From Tepidimonas charontis (GTDB taxonomy: Bacteria; Pseudomonadota; Gammaproteobacteria; Burkholderiales; Burkholderiaceae_C): a stretch of 64,000 bases of DNA. Positions 31,956 through 40,411 of this stretch are shown here, piece after piece. The first letter of the stretch is position 1, and each line of letters begins with the position of its first letter. The notes below the pieces were generated by a model that saw only the letters and a program-made list of their open reading frames with translations, was not told the DNA's origin and searched no databases. The stretch is taken from assembly GCF_007556685.1 (NCBI RefSeq), contig NZ_VJON01000002.1:1-64000 (forward strand). The letters run 5' to 3'. A program made the translations under genes and the position numbers.

Positions 31956-33221
31956 TCAGGCCTGCTTGGCCTCTTCGCGATAGACGAGCAGCGGCGCCTT
32001 GCCCTCCGTGATCGTGGCTGCCTCGACCACCACGCGCTCGACGTTGCGCAGGCTGGGCAGCTCGAACATGGTGTCCATCAGCGCTTGTTCGAGAATCGAG
32101 CGCAGACCGCGAGCACCGGTCTTGCGCTCCAGCGCCTTGCGCGCGATGGCGCGCAGCGCCTCGGGCCGCACCTCCAGTTCGACCCCTTCCATCGCGAACA
32201 GTTCGGCAAACTGCTTGACCACCGCATTCTTCGGCACGGTCAGGATATCGACCAGCGCATCCTCGGTCAGTTCAGCCAGCGCCGTGACCACTGGCAGGCG
32301 CCCGACCAACTCCGGGATCAGCCCGTAGCGCACCAGGTCGTCGGGTTCCACCTGGGCAAACAACTCGGTGATGGGACGCTTGCGCTTGCTGCGCACGGCC
32401 GCACCAAAGCCGATCCCGGACGATTCGGTGCGCTGCTCGATGATCTTCTCCAACCCGGCGAAGGCGCCGCCACAGATGAACAGGATGTTGGTGGTGTCCA
32501 CCTGCAGCATGTCTTGGTTGGGGTGCTTGCGCCCGCCCTGGGGCGGCACGCTGGCCACCGTGCCCTCGATCAGCTTGAGCAGCGCCTGCTGCACGCCCTC
32601 GCCCGAGACGTCGCGCGTGATGGAGGGGTTTTCCGATTTGCGCGTGATCTTGTCGATTTCGTCGATGTAGACGATGCCACGCTGCGCCTTGGCCACGTCG
32701 TAGTCGCAGGTTTGCAGCAGCTTGGCGATGATGTTTTCGACGTCTTCGCCGACGTAGCCCGCTTCGGTGAGCGTGGTGGCGTCGGCCATGACGAAGGGCA
32801 CGTCGAGCTTGCGCGCCAGCGTCGAGGCCAGCAAGGTTTTGCCCGAGCCGGTGGGGCCGATCAGCAAAATATTGCTCTTGGCCAGCTCCACCCCGCTCTT
32901 GCGCCCTTGCTCGTTGTGGCGCAGGCGCTTGTAGTGGTTGTACACCGCCACCGCCAGTGTCTTCTTGGGCACTTCCTGGCCTATGACGTACTGGTCCAGG
33001 TGCTCCTTGAGCTGCGCTGGCGTAGGCAGGGCATCGCCGTCGCCGCCGATGGCCGATGGCGTCTGTCCCACCTCGTCGCGGATGATGTCGTTGCACAGGT
33101 CGATGCACTCGTCGCAGATGAACACGGACGGTCCGGCGATGAGTTTTTTGACCTCGTGCTGACTCTTGCCGCAAAACGAGCAATACAGGGTCTTGTCGCG
33201 GCTGCCTTTTTTCTCGGGCAT
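31956..33221 (-). CDS. clpX: ClpX, unfoldase subunit of ClpXP
   Basis: A 421-residue AAA+ ATPase that recognises, unfolds and feeds substrates to ClpP. The N-terminal zinc-binding domain has CSFCGKS and CDECIDLC; Walker A is GPTGSGKT, the pore loop is in [11 protein letters not shown], Walker B is VYIDEIDKI, and [11 protein letters not shown] carries sensor residues. The ClpP-docking loop region GFGAAVRSK is present. It lies 40 bp after clpP on the same strand. Confidence 0.97.
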   Translation of the reverse strand: MPEKKGSRDKTLYCSFCGKSQHEVKKLIAGPSVFICDECIDLCNDIIRDEVGQTPSAIGGDGDALPTPAQLKEHLDQYVIGQEVPKKTLAVAVYNHYKRLRHNEQGRKSGVELAKSNILLIGPTGSGKTLLASTLARKLDVPFVMADATTLTEAGYVGEDVENIIAKLLQTCDYDVAKAQRGIVYIDEIDKITRKSENPSITRDVSGEGVQQALLKLIEGTVASVPPQGGRKHPNQDMLQVDTTNILFICGGAFAGLEKIIEQRTESSGIGFGAAVRSKRKRPITELFAQVEPDDLVRYGLIPELVGRLPVVTALAELTEDALVDILTVPKNAVVKQFAELFAMEGVELEVRPEALRAIARKALERKTGARGLRSILEQALMDTMFELPSLRNVERVVVEAATITEGKAPLLVYREEAKQA

Positions 33222-33261
33222 GGGTATGGAGCCTGTGGTGTGGTAGAGGAAAGCGAAGCGC

Positions 33262-33870
33262 TCAGGCGCGTTTGTCGATGACCTTGTCGACCAGGCCGTA
33301 GGCCGCTGCCTCGCTGGCCGACATGAAGTAGTCGCGCTCGGTGTCGCGCTCGATTTTCTCCAGCGGCTGGCCGGTGCGCTCGCTCAGGATGCGGTTGAGG
33401 TCGGCGCGCAGACGCAGGATTTCACGGGCGTGGATTTCGATGTCGGTGGCCTGACCCTGGGCACCACCCAGCGGCTGGTGGATCATGACGCGCGAGTTCG
33501 GCAGCGCAAAGCGCTTGCCCTTGGCGCCCGCGGCCAGCAAAAACGCCCCCATGCTGGCCGCCATGCCGATGCACAAGGTCGAGACATCGGGCTTGATGAA
33601 GTTCATGGTGTCGAAAATGGCCATGCCAGCGCTGACCGAGCCGCCCGGCGAGTTGATGTAGAGCGAGATGTCCTTGTCCGGGTTTTCGCTTTCCAGGAAT
33701 AGCAGCTGGGCCACCACCAGATTGGCGGTCTGATCGTTGACCGGGCCGACCAGAAATACCACCCGCTCCTTGAGCAGGCGGGAATAAATGTCGTAGGCCC
33801 GCTCCCCGCGGCCCGACTGCTCGATGACCATCGGAATCAGGCCCAGGTTCTGTACGTCCAATGCGCTCAT
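33262..33870 (-). CDS. clpP: ClpP protease subunit
   Basis: A 202-residue serine protease that forms the tetradecameric chamber of ClpXP and ClpAP. Catalytic serine in [14 protein letters not shown], histidine in [13 protein letters not shown] and aspartate in [12 protein letters not shown]; the N-terminal [20 protein letters not shown] and the SPGGSV loop are typical. ATG 33870 matches the family start. It is transcribed after tig but separated by a hairpin terminator, so some expression probably comes from its own promoter. Confidence 0.96.
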   Translation of the reverse strand: MSALDVQNLGLIPMVIEQSGRGERAYDIYSRLLKERVVFLVGPVNDQTANLVVAQLLFLESENPDKDISLYINSPGGSVSAGMAIFDTMNFIKPDVSTLCIGMAASMGAFLLAAGAKGKRFALPNSRVMIHQPLGGAQGQATDIEIHAREILRLRADLNRILSERTGQPLEKIERDTERDYFMSASEAAAYGLVDKVIDKRA

Positions 33871-33954
33871 GCGTCGGTTGCTCCGTGTCGAAAAGAATGC
33901 GTAGCCAGGGCTTACTGTAACCGCTTGCGCGCCCGGGTTGGGCGGCAGCCAGTA

Positions 33955-33983
33955 AAAAGGGCGGACACTGCGTCCGCCCTTTT
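33955..33983 (-). terminator. Terminator between tig and clpP
   Basis: A perfect 12-bp stem AAAAGGGCGGAC / GTCCGCCCTTTT with a 5-nt loop, followed on the minus strand by another T. It should end tig transcripts, with partial read-through into clpP possible. Confidence 0.75.
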
Positions 33984-34041
33984 GGGGCTGCAGCGCCGTG
34001 TGGCCGCCGCAGCCGCAGCCCACCAGCCGTGCGCCCGCCGC

Positions 34042-35352
34042 TCAGCCCTGCCCCATCAGCTCGGCAAAGCCGATGGTCTTGGGCGTCACGCGCGCCCGGG
34101 CAAAGATGTAGTCGGCGACGTTGTTTTCCAGCACGATGGCCTCGATTTCCGACAAGCGGTCGGGGTTGGACTTGTACCAGTTCACCACCGCGTCCGGGTA
34201 TTCGTAGGACGAGGCCAGCTCGCGCAGATGCGCGTCGACCTGCTCGGCCGTGGCGCGCAGATCGTTGGCCTTGATCAGCTCGGCCACCACCAACCCCAGG
34301 CGCACGCGGCGCTCGGCTTGCTGCTGGAACAGTTCGCGCGGAATCGGGGCCTGGTCGGCGTTGGGCACGCCGCGCTGTTTCAGATCGTTGCGCGCGCCCT
34401 CCACCAGGCGATCGATTTCGGCCTGCACCGCGGCCTTGGGCAGGTCGAGCTCGGAAGCCGCGGCCAGCGCTTCCAGCGCGGCACTCTTGTTGCGCGCCTG
34501 CAGGCGGAATTTGACCTCGCGCTCCAGATTGCGGCGAATGTCCTCACGCAACGCCTCCAGCGTGCCGGCCTCGACGCCCAGCGACTTGATGAAAGCCTCG
34601 TCGACCTCCGGCAGGTGCTGTTGCTCGATTTTTTTCAGCGTCACCAAGAAGTCGGCCGTCTTGCCGGCGACTTCCTTGCCGTGGTAGTCCTGCGGAAAGG
34701 CCAGCGGGCAGGTCTTGGACTCGCCAACCTTCATGCCCCGCACGGCGCCCTCGAACTCCTTGAGCATCTGGCCCTCACCGATCACGAAGGTGAAATCGGT
34801 GGCCTGCCCGCCCTGGAACGGCTCGCCGTCGATCTTGCCCTCGAAGTCGATGGTGACGCGGTCACCGTCTTGCGCCGGCTCGCCCTCGGCACGCGGGCCG
34901 AAGGTGCGGCGCTGTTTGCGCAGAATCTCCAGCGTGCGCTCGATGGCGGCCTCATCCACCTGCGCGTCGAGCTTTTCCAGCTCCAATGCCGACAAGTCGG
35001 CCAGCTTGACCTCGGGGAAGACCTCGAACACCGCCTCGAAGGCCATCATGCCTTCTGGTGCACTGTCCTTCTCGGTGATGCGCGGCTGCCCGGCCACGCG
35101 CAGCTGGGCCTCGGTGACGGCGCGACCGAAGGCAGCGCCGACCTGATCGTTGACGACTTCGTACTGCACCGAGGCGCCGTAGCGTTGCGCCACCACCGAC
35201 AGCGGCACCTTGCCCGGGCGAAAACCGTCCATCTTCACCTGGCGCTGCAGGCGCCTCAGGCGTGCGTCCACCTCCTTGTGAATCGCCTCCAGCGGCACCT
35301 CGAGCGTGATCTTGCGCTCGAGCTTGTCCAGGGTTTCGACGTTGACTGCCAT
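34042..35352 (-). CDS. tig: Trigger factor
   Basis: A 436-residue ribosome-bound chaperone and prolyl isomerase. Ribosome-docking signature GFRPGKVP near residue 45, FKBP-like domain DRVTIDFEGKIDGEPFQGG, and the long helical C-terminal arms. ATG 35352 fits the start MAVNVETLDKLERKITLEVP. It heads the conserved tig-clpP-clpX-lon block. The 245-bp upstream region contains a -10 candidate but no other gene. Confidence 0.97.
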   Translation of the reverse strand: MAVNVETLDKLERKITLEVPLEAIHKEVDARLRRLQRQVKMDGFRPGKVPLSVVAQRYGASVQYEVVNDQVGAAFGRAVTEAQLRVAGQPRITEKDSAPEGMMAFEAVFEVFPEVKLADLSALELEKLDAQVDEAAIERTLEILRKQRRTFGPRAEGEPAQDGDRVTIDFEGKIDGEPFQGGQATDFTFVIGEGQMLKEFEGAVRGMKVGESKTCPLAFPQDYHGKEVAGKTADFLVTLKKIEQQHLPEVDEAFIKSLGVEAGTLEALREDIRRNLEREVKFRLQARNKSAALEALAAASELDLPKAAVQAEIDRLVEGARNDLKQRGVPNADQAPIPRELFQQQAERRVRLGLVVAELIKANDLRATAEQVDAHLRELASSYEYPDAVVNWYKSNPDRLSEIEAIVLENNVADYIFARARVTPKTIGFAELMGQG

Positions 35353-35518
35353 GATGACTCCTGTTGGGGTTTGGGGGATCTGCGCATGGGCAAATCCCGA
35401 GATCGGGGGTGCGGGGGCTGGCCGCAGCCGTCTCTCTGCACGGACGGCCGCTGCGTCGCGCGCCGCTGCCGCGGCCAACGAGCGCAGGCAAACGCCCGCG
35501 CCGCAGGGTAAATCAGGG

Positions 35519-35547
35519 ATTGTAGCGAAGGCGATTACCGGCGCGAA
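35519..35547 (-). promoter_or_regulatory. Candidate tig promoter
   Basis: On the minus strand TTCGCG (35547-35542), a 17-bp spacer and TACAAT (35524-35519), about 170 bp before tig. The -35 is weak; CTACAAT is a frequent -10 form in Burkholderiales. Confidence 0.35.
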
Positions 35548-35597
35548 CCCGACGCCGATCGGCCTGCACGCCGACAGGGCTGGTTGACAGCGCGGCT

Positions 35598-36905
35598 TCA
35601 GCGGATGAGCCCGCCGTGCGCCAACCACCAGGCCAGCAGGCTCGCTGCCGTCACCGGCACCCCGATGCGCAAGTGCTGCCGCCAATCGATGAGCACGCCA
35701 TCGCGCGCGGCCAAATCGGCCACGATCAGGTTGGCGATCGAGCCCACCAGCAGCAAGTTGCCCGCGAACGTGCTCACCAACGCCAGCGTCACCGCCTGCT
35801 CCGGGGTACTGAGATGCGGCAGCAGCAGCATCACGGCGGGGACGTTGGAGATCAGGTTGGACAGCGTCACGCCGACGGCGGCCAACACCAAGGGATCGGC
35901 CAGCGTGACGCCCTGCTGCGCCAGCGTCGCCACCGCCTGTGCGGGCCAGCCGGTCAGCTCGAACCCGCGGTTGACGATGAACAACCCCACGAACAGCAGC
36001 AACAGCGGCCAGTCCACCAAACCCATCACGTGGGCGGAATGCAGGCGGCGGCTGAGCAACAGCACGCCCGCGCCGACCAGGGCGGCCACATCGTGTCGCC
36101 AATCGGTCCACAGAAAAACGATCAGCAAAAACGCAGCCACCATCAACCCCTTGGTGGATTGCCAGCGGTCTGCGGTATCGTCCGCCGGCACCTCGAACCG
36201 CGCGGGCGCGTCGGGGCGAGCGGGCACCGCCGCACCGTCCGACCGGGACTGCGCGTCTGGCGAGGACGGGGCTGCGGGCGCTGCCCGCAGCCGCCAGGCC
36301 AGCCATGCCCACAGCGCCAGCAGGGCCAGCGCTACCGGAGCGGCCGCGGCGCGCACATAGGCGCCAAACGGCACCTGCAGCACCGAACCGATCAGCATAT
36401 TCTGGGGATTGCCGATCAAGGTCGCGGCCGAGCCGATATTGGCCGCGCACGCCACGCCCACCAGCCAGGGCACCGGGTCCCAGCCGCGCCGCCACGCGAT
36501 GCGCACCACCACCGGCGTCACCGCCAGGCACACCACGTCATTGGAGAAGACCGCCGACAACGCCGCCACCACGGTCAGCAAAACCGCCAGCAAGGCCGAC
36601 GCCGGCAGTGGCCAGGCGCCCACCGCGCGGGTGACCGCGACATAGAAGCCGCCCAGGCGCAGCTGCGCCGAAATCAACATAAAGGCAAACAACAACGCCA
36701 GGGTGGGCAGGTCGATCGCCACCGCGGCCTCCGGCACACTCCAGCCATGCACGGCGGTCATGGCAATCGCACCCAGCACCGCCACCCCGGTGCGGTCGAG
36801 TTTCAGACGCGGCAGGCCACCCAGAAACATACCGATATAGACCACGGCAAAAATGGTCGCAGACGCGATGTCGCGCCACGGAGGCGCCAAGCCATCGGTC
36901 AGCAT
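35598..36905 (-). CDS. SLC13/ArsB/NhaD-type anion permease
   Basis: A 435-residue inner-membrane transporter with about 11-12 helices. Features of the ion-transporter superfamily: SAVFSNDVVCLAVTPVVV and NIGSAATLIGNPQNMLIGS in the first half, NLISNVPAVMLLLPHL and FAGNLLLVGSIANLIV in the second, the paired NP/SN re-entrant motifs. An acidic, proline/alanine-rich cytoplasmic loop of about 45 residues separates the halves. Substrate may be a carboxylate, sulfate, arsenite or sodium; none is indicated by context, since the neighbour is a tRNA. Confidence 0.85.
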   Translation of the reverse strand: MLTDGLAPPWRDIASATIFAVVYIGMFLGGLPRLKLDRTGVAVLGAIAMTAVHGWSVPEAAVAIDLPTLALLFAFMLISAQLRLGGFYVAVTRAVGAWPLPASALLAVLLTVVAALSAVFSNDVVCLAVTPVVVRIAWRRGWDPVPWLVGVACAANIGSAATLIGNPQNMLIGSVLQVPFGAYVRAAAAPVALALLALWAWLAWRLRAAPAAPSSPDAQSRSDGAAVPARPDAPARFEVPADDTADRWQSTKGLMVAAFLLIVFLWTDWRHDVAALVGAGVLLLSRRLHSAHVMGLVDWPLLLLFVGLFIVNRGFELTGWPAQAVATLAQQGVTLADPLVLAAVGVTLSNLISNVPAVMLLLPHLSTPEQAVTLALVSTFAGNLLLVGSIANLIVADLAARDGVLIDWRQHLRIGVPVTAASLLAWWLAHGGLIR

Positions 36906-36952
36906 CTGGGGGGCGTGCGGACGAGCCGGCGGGGCGCACCGACGGTGCGGCT

Positions 36953-37039
36953 TGGTGCGCGGGGGGGGACTCGAACCCCCACGCCATCGCTGGCGTCAGG
37001 ACCTAAACCTGGTGCGTCTACCAATTTCGCCACCCGCGC
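36953..37039 (-). tRNA. tRNA-Leu (UAG)
   Basis: An 87-nt class II tRNA on the minus strand with encoded CCA. Acceptor GCGCGGG pairs with CCCGCGC, anticodon loop TTTAGGT gives TAG, a variable arm CGCCAGCGATGGCG follows, and the T arm contains GGGGGTTCGAGTCCCCC. It reads CUA codons. Confidence 0.95.
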
Positions 37040-37146
37040 GCGGTGCGGCCACGGGCGCGCACCTCATCTGAACAAAGTGGCGTGATTGTAGCGGCAGACC
37101 CACGCCGCCAGAGCTCCGCATCGCAGCGCACCGGCGCCTGCTCGTC

Positions 37147-38194
37147 TCAAAAAAGTTCGATGTCGCCTTCCGCGCCGCGGGAGGCAGCGCTCGGCTCGGC
37201 GGGATTGACGTCGGTTTCGTAGCTGCAGACCTGATTGCGTCCCTGGCTCTTGGCCAAATAGAGCGCGCGGTCGGCACGCTCGAAGGCATCCGACGGGGTG
37301 TCGTGTTCCCGGATGCGGGTATAGCCAACGCTGACCGTGATGCGCCCCACCTGCGGGAATGGGTAGTCTTGTACCTGCAGGCGCAAGCGTTCGAGGGCGG
37401 CGCGGGCTGCTTCCGGGTCGGCCGCGCGCATCAGTACCACGAACTCCTCGCCGCCAAACCGATAGATGCGATCGTCGTGCCGAAACGTCTTACGCAGCAA
37501 CCGCGCCATCAGCAACAACCACCTCGTCCCCGATCAAATGACCGAAGCGGTCATTGACCGATTTGAAGTGATCGACATCCACCACCGCCAGCCAATACGC
37601 ATCGCCGCCTCGGTGTCGTCGCGGATCAGCCGCATCGTCCGCAGCCGGCCCGGGCTGCGTGGCGCGGTAGAACGTGTCGTCGAACGACTCGCGGTTGAGC
37701 AGCCCGGTGAGGGTGTCGCGCTCGCTGGAGTCGAGCAAATTGATGAAATTTTCGTAGATGCGCGCCAAGCCCTCGACCAGGCGCACGGCCCAGTCGGCGC
37801 CCGAGGCGCAGGCGTCGCACTCGACGACGATCGCGAGCCGGTCGGCGCTGTCCGTCACCACCGGCACGACGACGCGCACCCCGCCCGTGTCCGTCAGCGC
37901 GAGCGTGCGACGCTGCGCCAGGGCTTGTGCGATTGCCGCGTCCGCGGCCAGCAGCGGTCCCTGCTCCAACGCCGCCAATACCGATGCCGACTGCGGCTCG
38001 GTCCAGCCCCGCTCCATACTGACCCGGGTCCACAACCGCTCGCCGTCGTCGGTTGGCACCACCTGCACCAGCGCCACCCGGCGCGCATCGAGCAACGCCC
38101 GCAACACCTCGACAAACGTGGCATCGACGCTGTCGCGGTCGCGCCCACGCGTGAGCCGCTGGATGTGTTCGAGATGTTCGATGACGTGCCGCAT
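37147..38194 (-). pseudogene. Diguanylate cyclase (GGDEF) with a +1 frameshift
   Basis: The first frame starts MRHVIEHLEHIQRLTRGRDR, covers a GAF-like sensory domain (about residues 1-180) and enters the GGDEF domain (DTLTGLLNRESFDDTFYRAT ... FGHLIGDEVVV) before drifting to a stop near 37490. The second frame resumes LLLMARLLRKTFRHDDRIYR with FGGEEFVVLMRAADP and continues to 37147. One extra base near 37519-37523 explains the break; removing it gives 348 residues. The active GGEEF and the RxxD inhibitory site five residues before it are intact. A real pseudogene and a sequencing error both fit. It is divergent from hpnC. Confidence 0.8.
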
Positions 38195-38216
38195 GGCGAC
38201 CGCACACGAAGGCGTC

Positions 38217-38234
38217 GTTGGTTGTTGTTGTTGT
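38217..38234 (+). repeat. Short (GTT)n run
   Basis: GTTGGTTGTTGTTGTTGT lies just upstream of the start of the diguanylate cyclase gene. A trinucleotide run of this kind can slip in length; it is outside the coding frame chosen here. Confidence 0.5.
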
Positions 38235-38381
38235 CTTGGCTTCGGTGCAGCGCCGCCTCGGAAGACGGCACCGCACACGGTCTGCTCATGATGCTCGATT
38301 GTGCACCGAACGCCTGGCGGGCAGTGCGCGGGCAAACCCGGATGGCCACGGTGGCCGCTTCAGCTGTGGCACCATCGCGAC

Positions 38382-39293
38382 ATGGCGTTCATCCACGGCG
38401 TCGACCACCCTGAAAATTTTCCCGTCGCATCCTGGCTGTGCCCGCCGGCATGGCGCGATGCCGTGCGTGCGCTGTACGCCTTTGCGCGCACGGCCGACGA
38501 TTTGGCCGACGAGGGGCGCGCCCCGCCAGCGCAACGACTGGCGGCATTGCAGGCCCTGCGGGTGCAGGTCATGGCCCTGTGGAACGCCCCCACCGCGGCG
38601 GCATCCACCGCCGCGCCGATGCTGGCAGCGCTGGCGCAGGCGCGCCAGCGCCACCAGCTGCCGCTGCCCCCTTTACTCGACCTGCTCGACGCCTTCGAGC
38701 AGGACGTGCGCTGGCAGGCCAGTGGGCGACGCTGGCGCGACGACGCCGAACTGCTGGCGTACTGCCGCCGCTCGGCGCAGCCGGTGGGGCGGATGCTGCT
38801 GCATTTGGCCGGGGTGCACGACGCCGCCTCGGTGGCGCAGAGCGATGCGATATGCAGTGGATTGCAACTCATCAACATGGCGCAGGACGTGGGCATCGAC
38901 CTGGCGCGCGGACGCTGTTATTTGAGTGACGCGCGACTGCGCCGCCACGGCCTGGACCCGGCGCAGCCCCCCGAACGGTGGGACCCCGCCCGGCTGGCCA
39001 GCGCGGTACGCGAGCTGGCTGCCTCGGGTCGCGCTTTGTTGGCACGCGGCTGGCCGCTGCCGCAGCGCGTCGGTGGACGCTTCGGCTGGGAGTTGCGTCT
39101 GGTCCTGGAGGGGGGCTGGCGCATCGCCGAGCGCATCGAGCGCACGGGGGGACGTACGTGGCAGCAGCGCCCGCGGCTGCGTTGGGCCGATGCCCCAGCG
39201 CTGCTGTGGCGCAGCCTGTGGCGCCATCGACGCCACGCCCGTGCGCCCGCAGTGACCATTCCCGACCCGGTTTTTCATTCGTCAACGACATGA
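38382..39293 (+). CDS. hpnC: HpnC, squalene synthase-like enzyme
   Basis: A 303-residue trans-isoprenyl-diphosphate synthase-fold protein. In the three-enzyme bacterial squalene route HpnD makes presqualene diphosphate, HpnC converts it to hydroxysqualene and HpnE reduces that to squalene. Aspartate motifs are in LYAFARTADDLADEGRAP and LQLINMAQDVGIDLARGR. The start MAFIHGVDHPENFPVASWLC is typical. Its stop overlaps the start of the adaptor gene by ATGA, so the operon continues hpnC-adaptor-RND-hpnD-hpnE. Confidence 0.93.
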   Translation: MAFIHGVDHPENFPVASWLCPPAWRDAVRALYAFARTADDLADEGRAPPAQRLAALQALRVQVMALWNAPTAAASTAAPMLAALAQARQRHQLPLPPLLDLLDAFEQDVRWQASGRRWRDDAELLAYCRRSAQPVGRMLLHLAGVHDAASVAQSDAICSGLQLINMAQDVGIDLARGRCYLSDARLRRHGLDPAQPPERWDPARLASAVRELAASGRALLARGWPLPQRVGGRFGWELRLVLEGGWRIAERIERTGGRTWQQRPRLRWADAPALLWRSLWRHRRHARAPAVTIPDPVFHSSTT

Positions 39294-40402
39294 AATGCAT
39301 TCGATTTTTGCGCCAGCCACGGCTGGCGGTGCTGGCGTGTGCGCTGGGCTGGCTCAGCGCTTCTTGGGCCAGCAGCACGGGCAGCGCCCGCTCTGCGGAC
39401 AACGCAGCGCCCACGGTGGCGCCGGCGTTGGTTTCGACCGCCGCCTGGTCCAGCGTGCGGCAATATCCACTGCGCAGTGCGCCGGCCCAGTTGCTGCCGC
39501 GCAATGAGGCGCGCATCAGCGCCGAGGTCAGCGGGCGCATCGAACGCTGGTTTGCCGACGTCGGGCAGCGCGTAGCGGCCGGCGCAGCGCTGGCGCAGCT
39601 GGACGCCACCGACCTCGCGCTGGCCCGCGAGCGTGCGCGCACCGCTTGGGAGGCCGCCCAGGCGCGCCTGGCGCTGGCCGAAAGCCAGCTGCGGCGCGCG
39701 CGCGAGCTGCAGGCGCAAGGCTTTTTGTCGCCGGAGGCGCTGCACCAACGCGAAACCGAAGTGGCGCTGCAGCGCGCCGAGGTGGCCAACACGCACGCCC
39801 AATGGCGCAGCGCCGAACACCAGCTCAGCAAGACCGTGATCCGGGCGCCCTTTGCCGGTACCGTGATGCAGCGCCTGGCCCAGCAGGGCGAGGTGGTGGC
39901 GACCGGCACGCCGTTGTTCGTGCTGGCCGAGTTGCGCGCGCCCGAGGTGCAAGCCCAGTTGAGCCCCGCCGACGCCCGTGATCTGCGCAACGCGCGTGAC
40001 GCCGAGCTGGTGACGCGCGACGGCCAAACCGTACCGTTGCGCTGGCTGCGCGCCACCGGCGCGGTGGCCAGCGGCACGCGCTTGCAGACGGTGCGCTTGG
40101 CGGTGCTGGGCGCCACCGAGCTGCTGCCCGGCAGCGATGGCGAGCTGCGCTGGCGCAGCGCCCAGCCGCACGTGCCGCCCGCGCTGCTGGTGCGCCGCGG
40201 CGATACGCTGGGCCTGTTCGTCGTGGACGATGGCGCGCAGCCGCCGCGCGCTCGCTGGGTGCCGCTGCCCGCCGCCCAGGAAGGCCGTGCGGCGCCGGTG
40301 GATTTGCCGGCCGATGCGCGCATCATCGTGCGCGGACAGCAGGCCGTGCAGGCGGGGCAGCCGGTGCGCGTGCTCGACGCGGCGGCACCGCATCAACCCT
40401 GA
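39290..40402 (+). CDS. RND periplasmic adaptor in the hpn operon
   Basis: A 370-residue membrane-fusion protein. An N-terminal signal peptide (CIRFLRQPRLAVLACALGWL) is followed by the barrel-sandwich halves (LLPRNEARISAEVSGRIERW; KTVIRAPFAGTVMQRLAQQG) around a coiled-coil hairpin of about 80 residues, and a C-terminal membrane-proximal domain. No obvious lipobox, unlike the adaptor at 9308. Start overlaps the hpnC stop and the RND gene begins 9 bp after its stop, so it is embedded in the squalene operon. Confidence 0.9.
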   Translation: MKCIRFLRQPRLAVLACALGWLSASWASSTGSARSADNAAPTVAPALVSTAAWSSVRQYPLRSAPAQLLPRNEARISAEVSGRIERWFADVGQRVAAGAALAQLDATDLALARERARTAWEAAQARLALAESQLRRARELQAQGFLSPEALHQRETEVALQRAEVANTHAQWRSAEHQLSKTVIRAPFAGTVMQRLAQQGEVVATGTPLFVLAELRAPEVQAQLSPADARDLRNARDAELVTRDGQTVPLRWLRATGAVASGTRLQTVRLAVLGATELLPGSDGELRWRSAQPHVPPALLVRRGDTLGLFVVDDGAQPPRARWVPLPAAQEGRAAPVDLPADARIIVRGQQAVQAGQPVRVLDAAAPHQP

Positions 40403-40411
40403 GGACGCACC

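Noticed and set aside
29285-32011. A 908-codon plus-strand frame over lon
   Set aside because: Shadow of lon; the minus strand encodes the full protease with all motifs.
37147-38194. Programmed frameshift in the GGDEF gene
   Set aside because: No slippery site with a stop codon and stimulatory element as in prfB; an indel is simpler.
38217-38234. Start of a CRISPR-like repeat
   Set aside because: It is a simple GTT trinucleotide run with no spacers; no CRISPR array is visible anywhere in the window.
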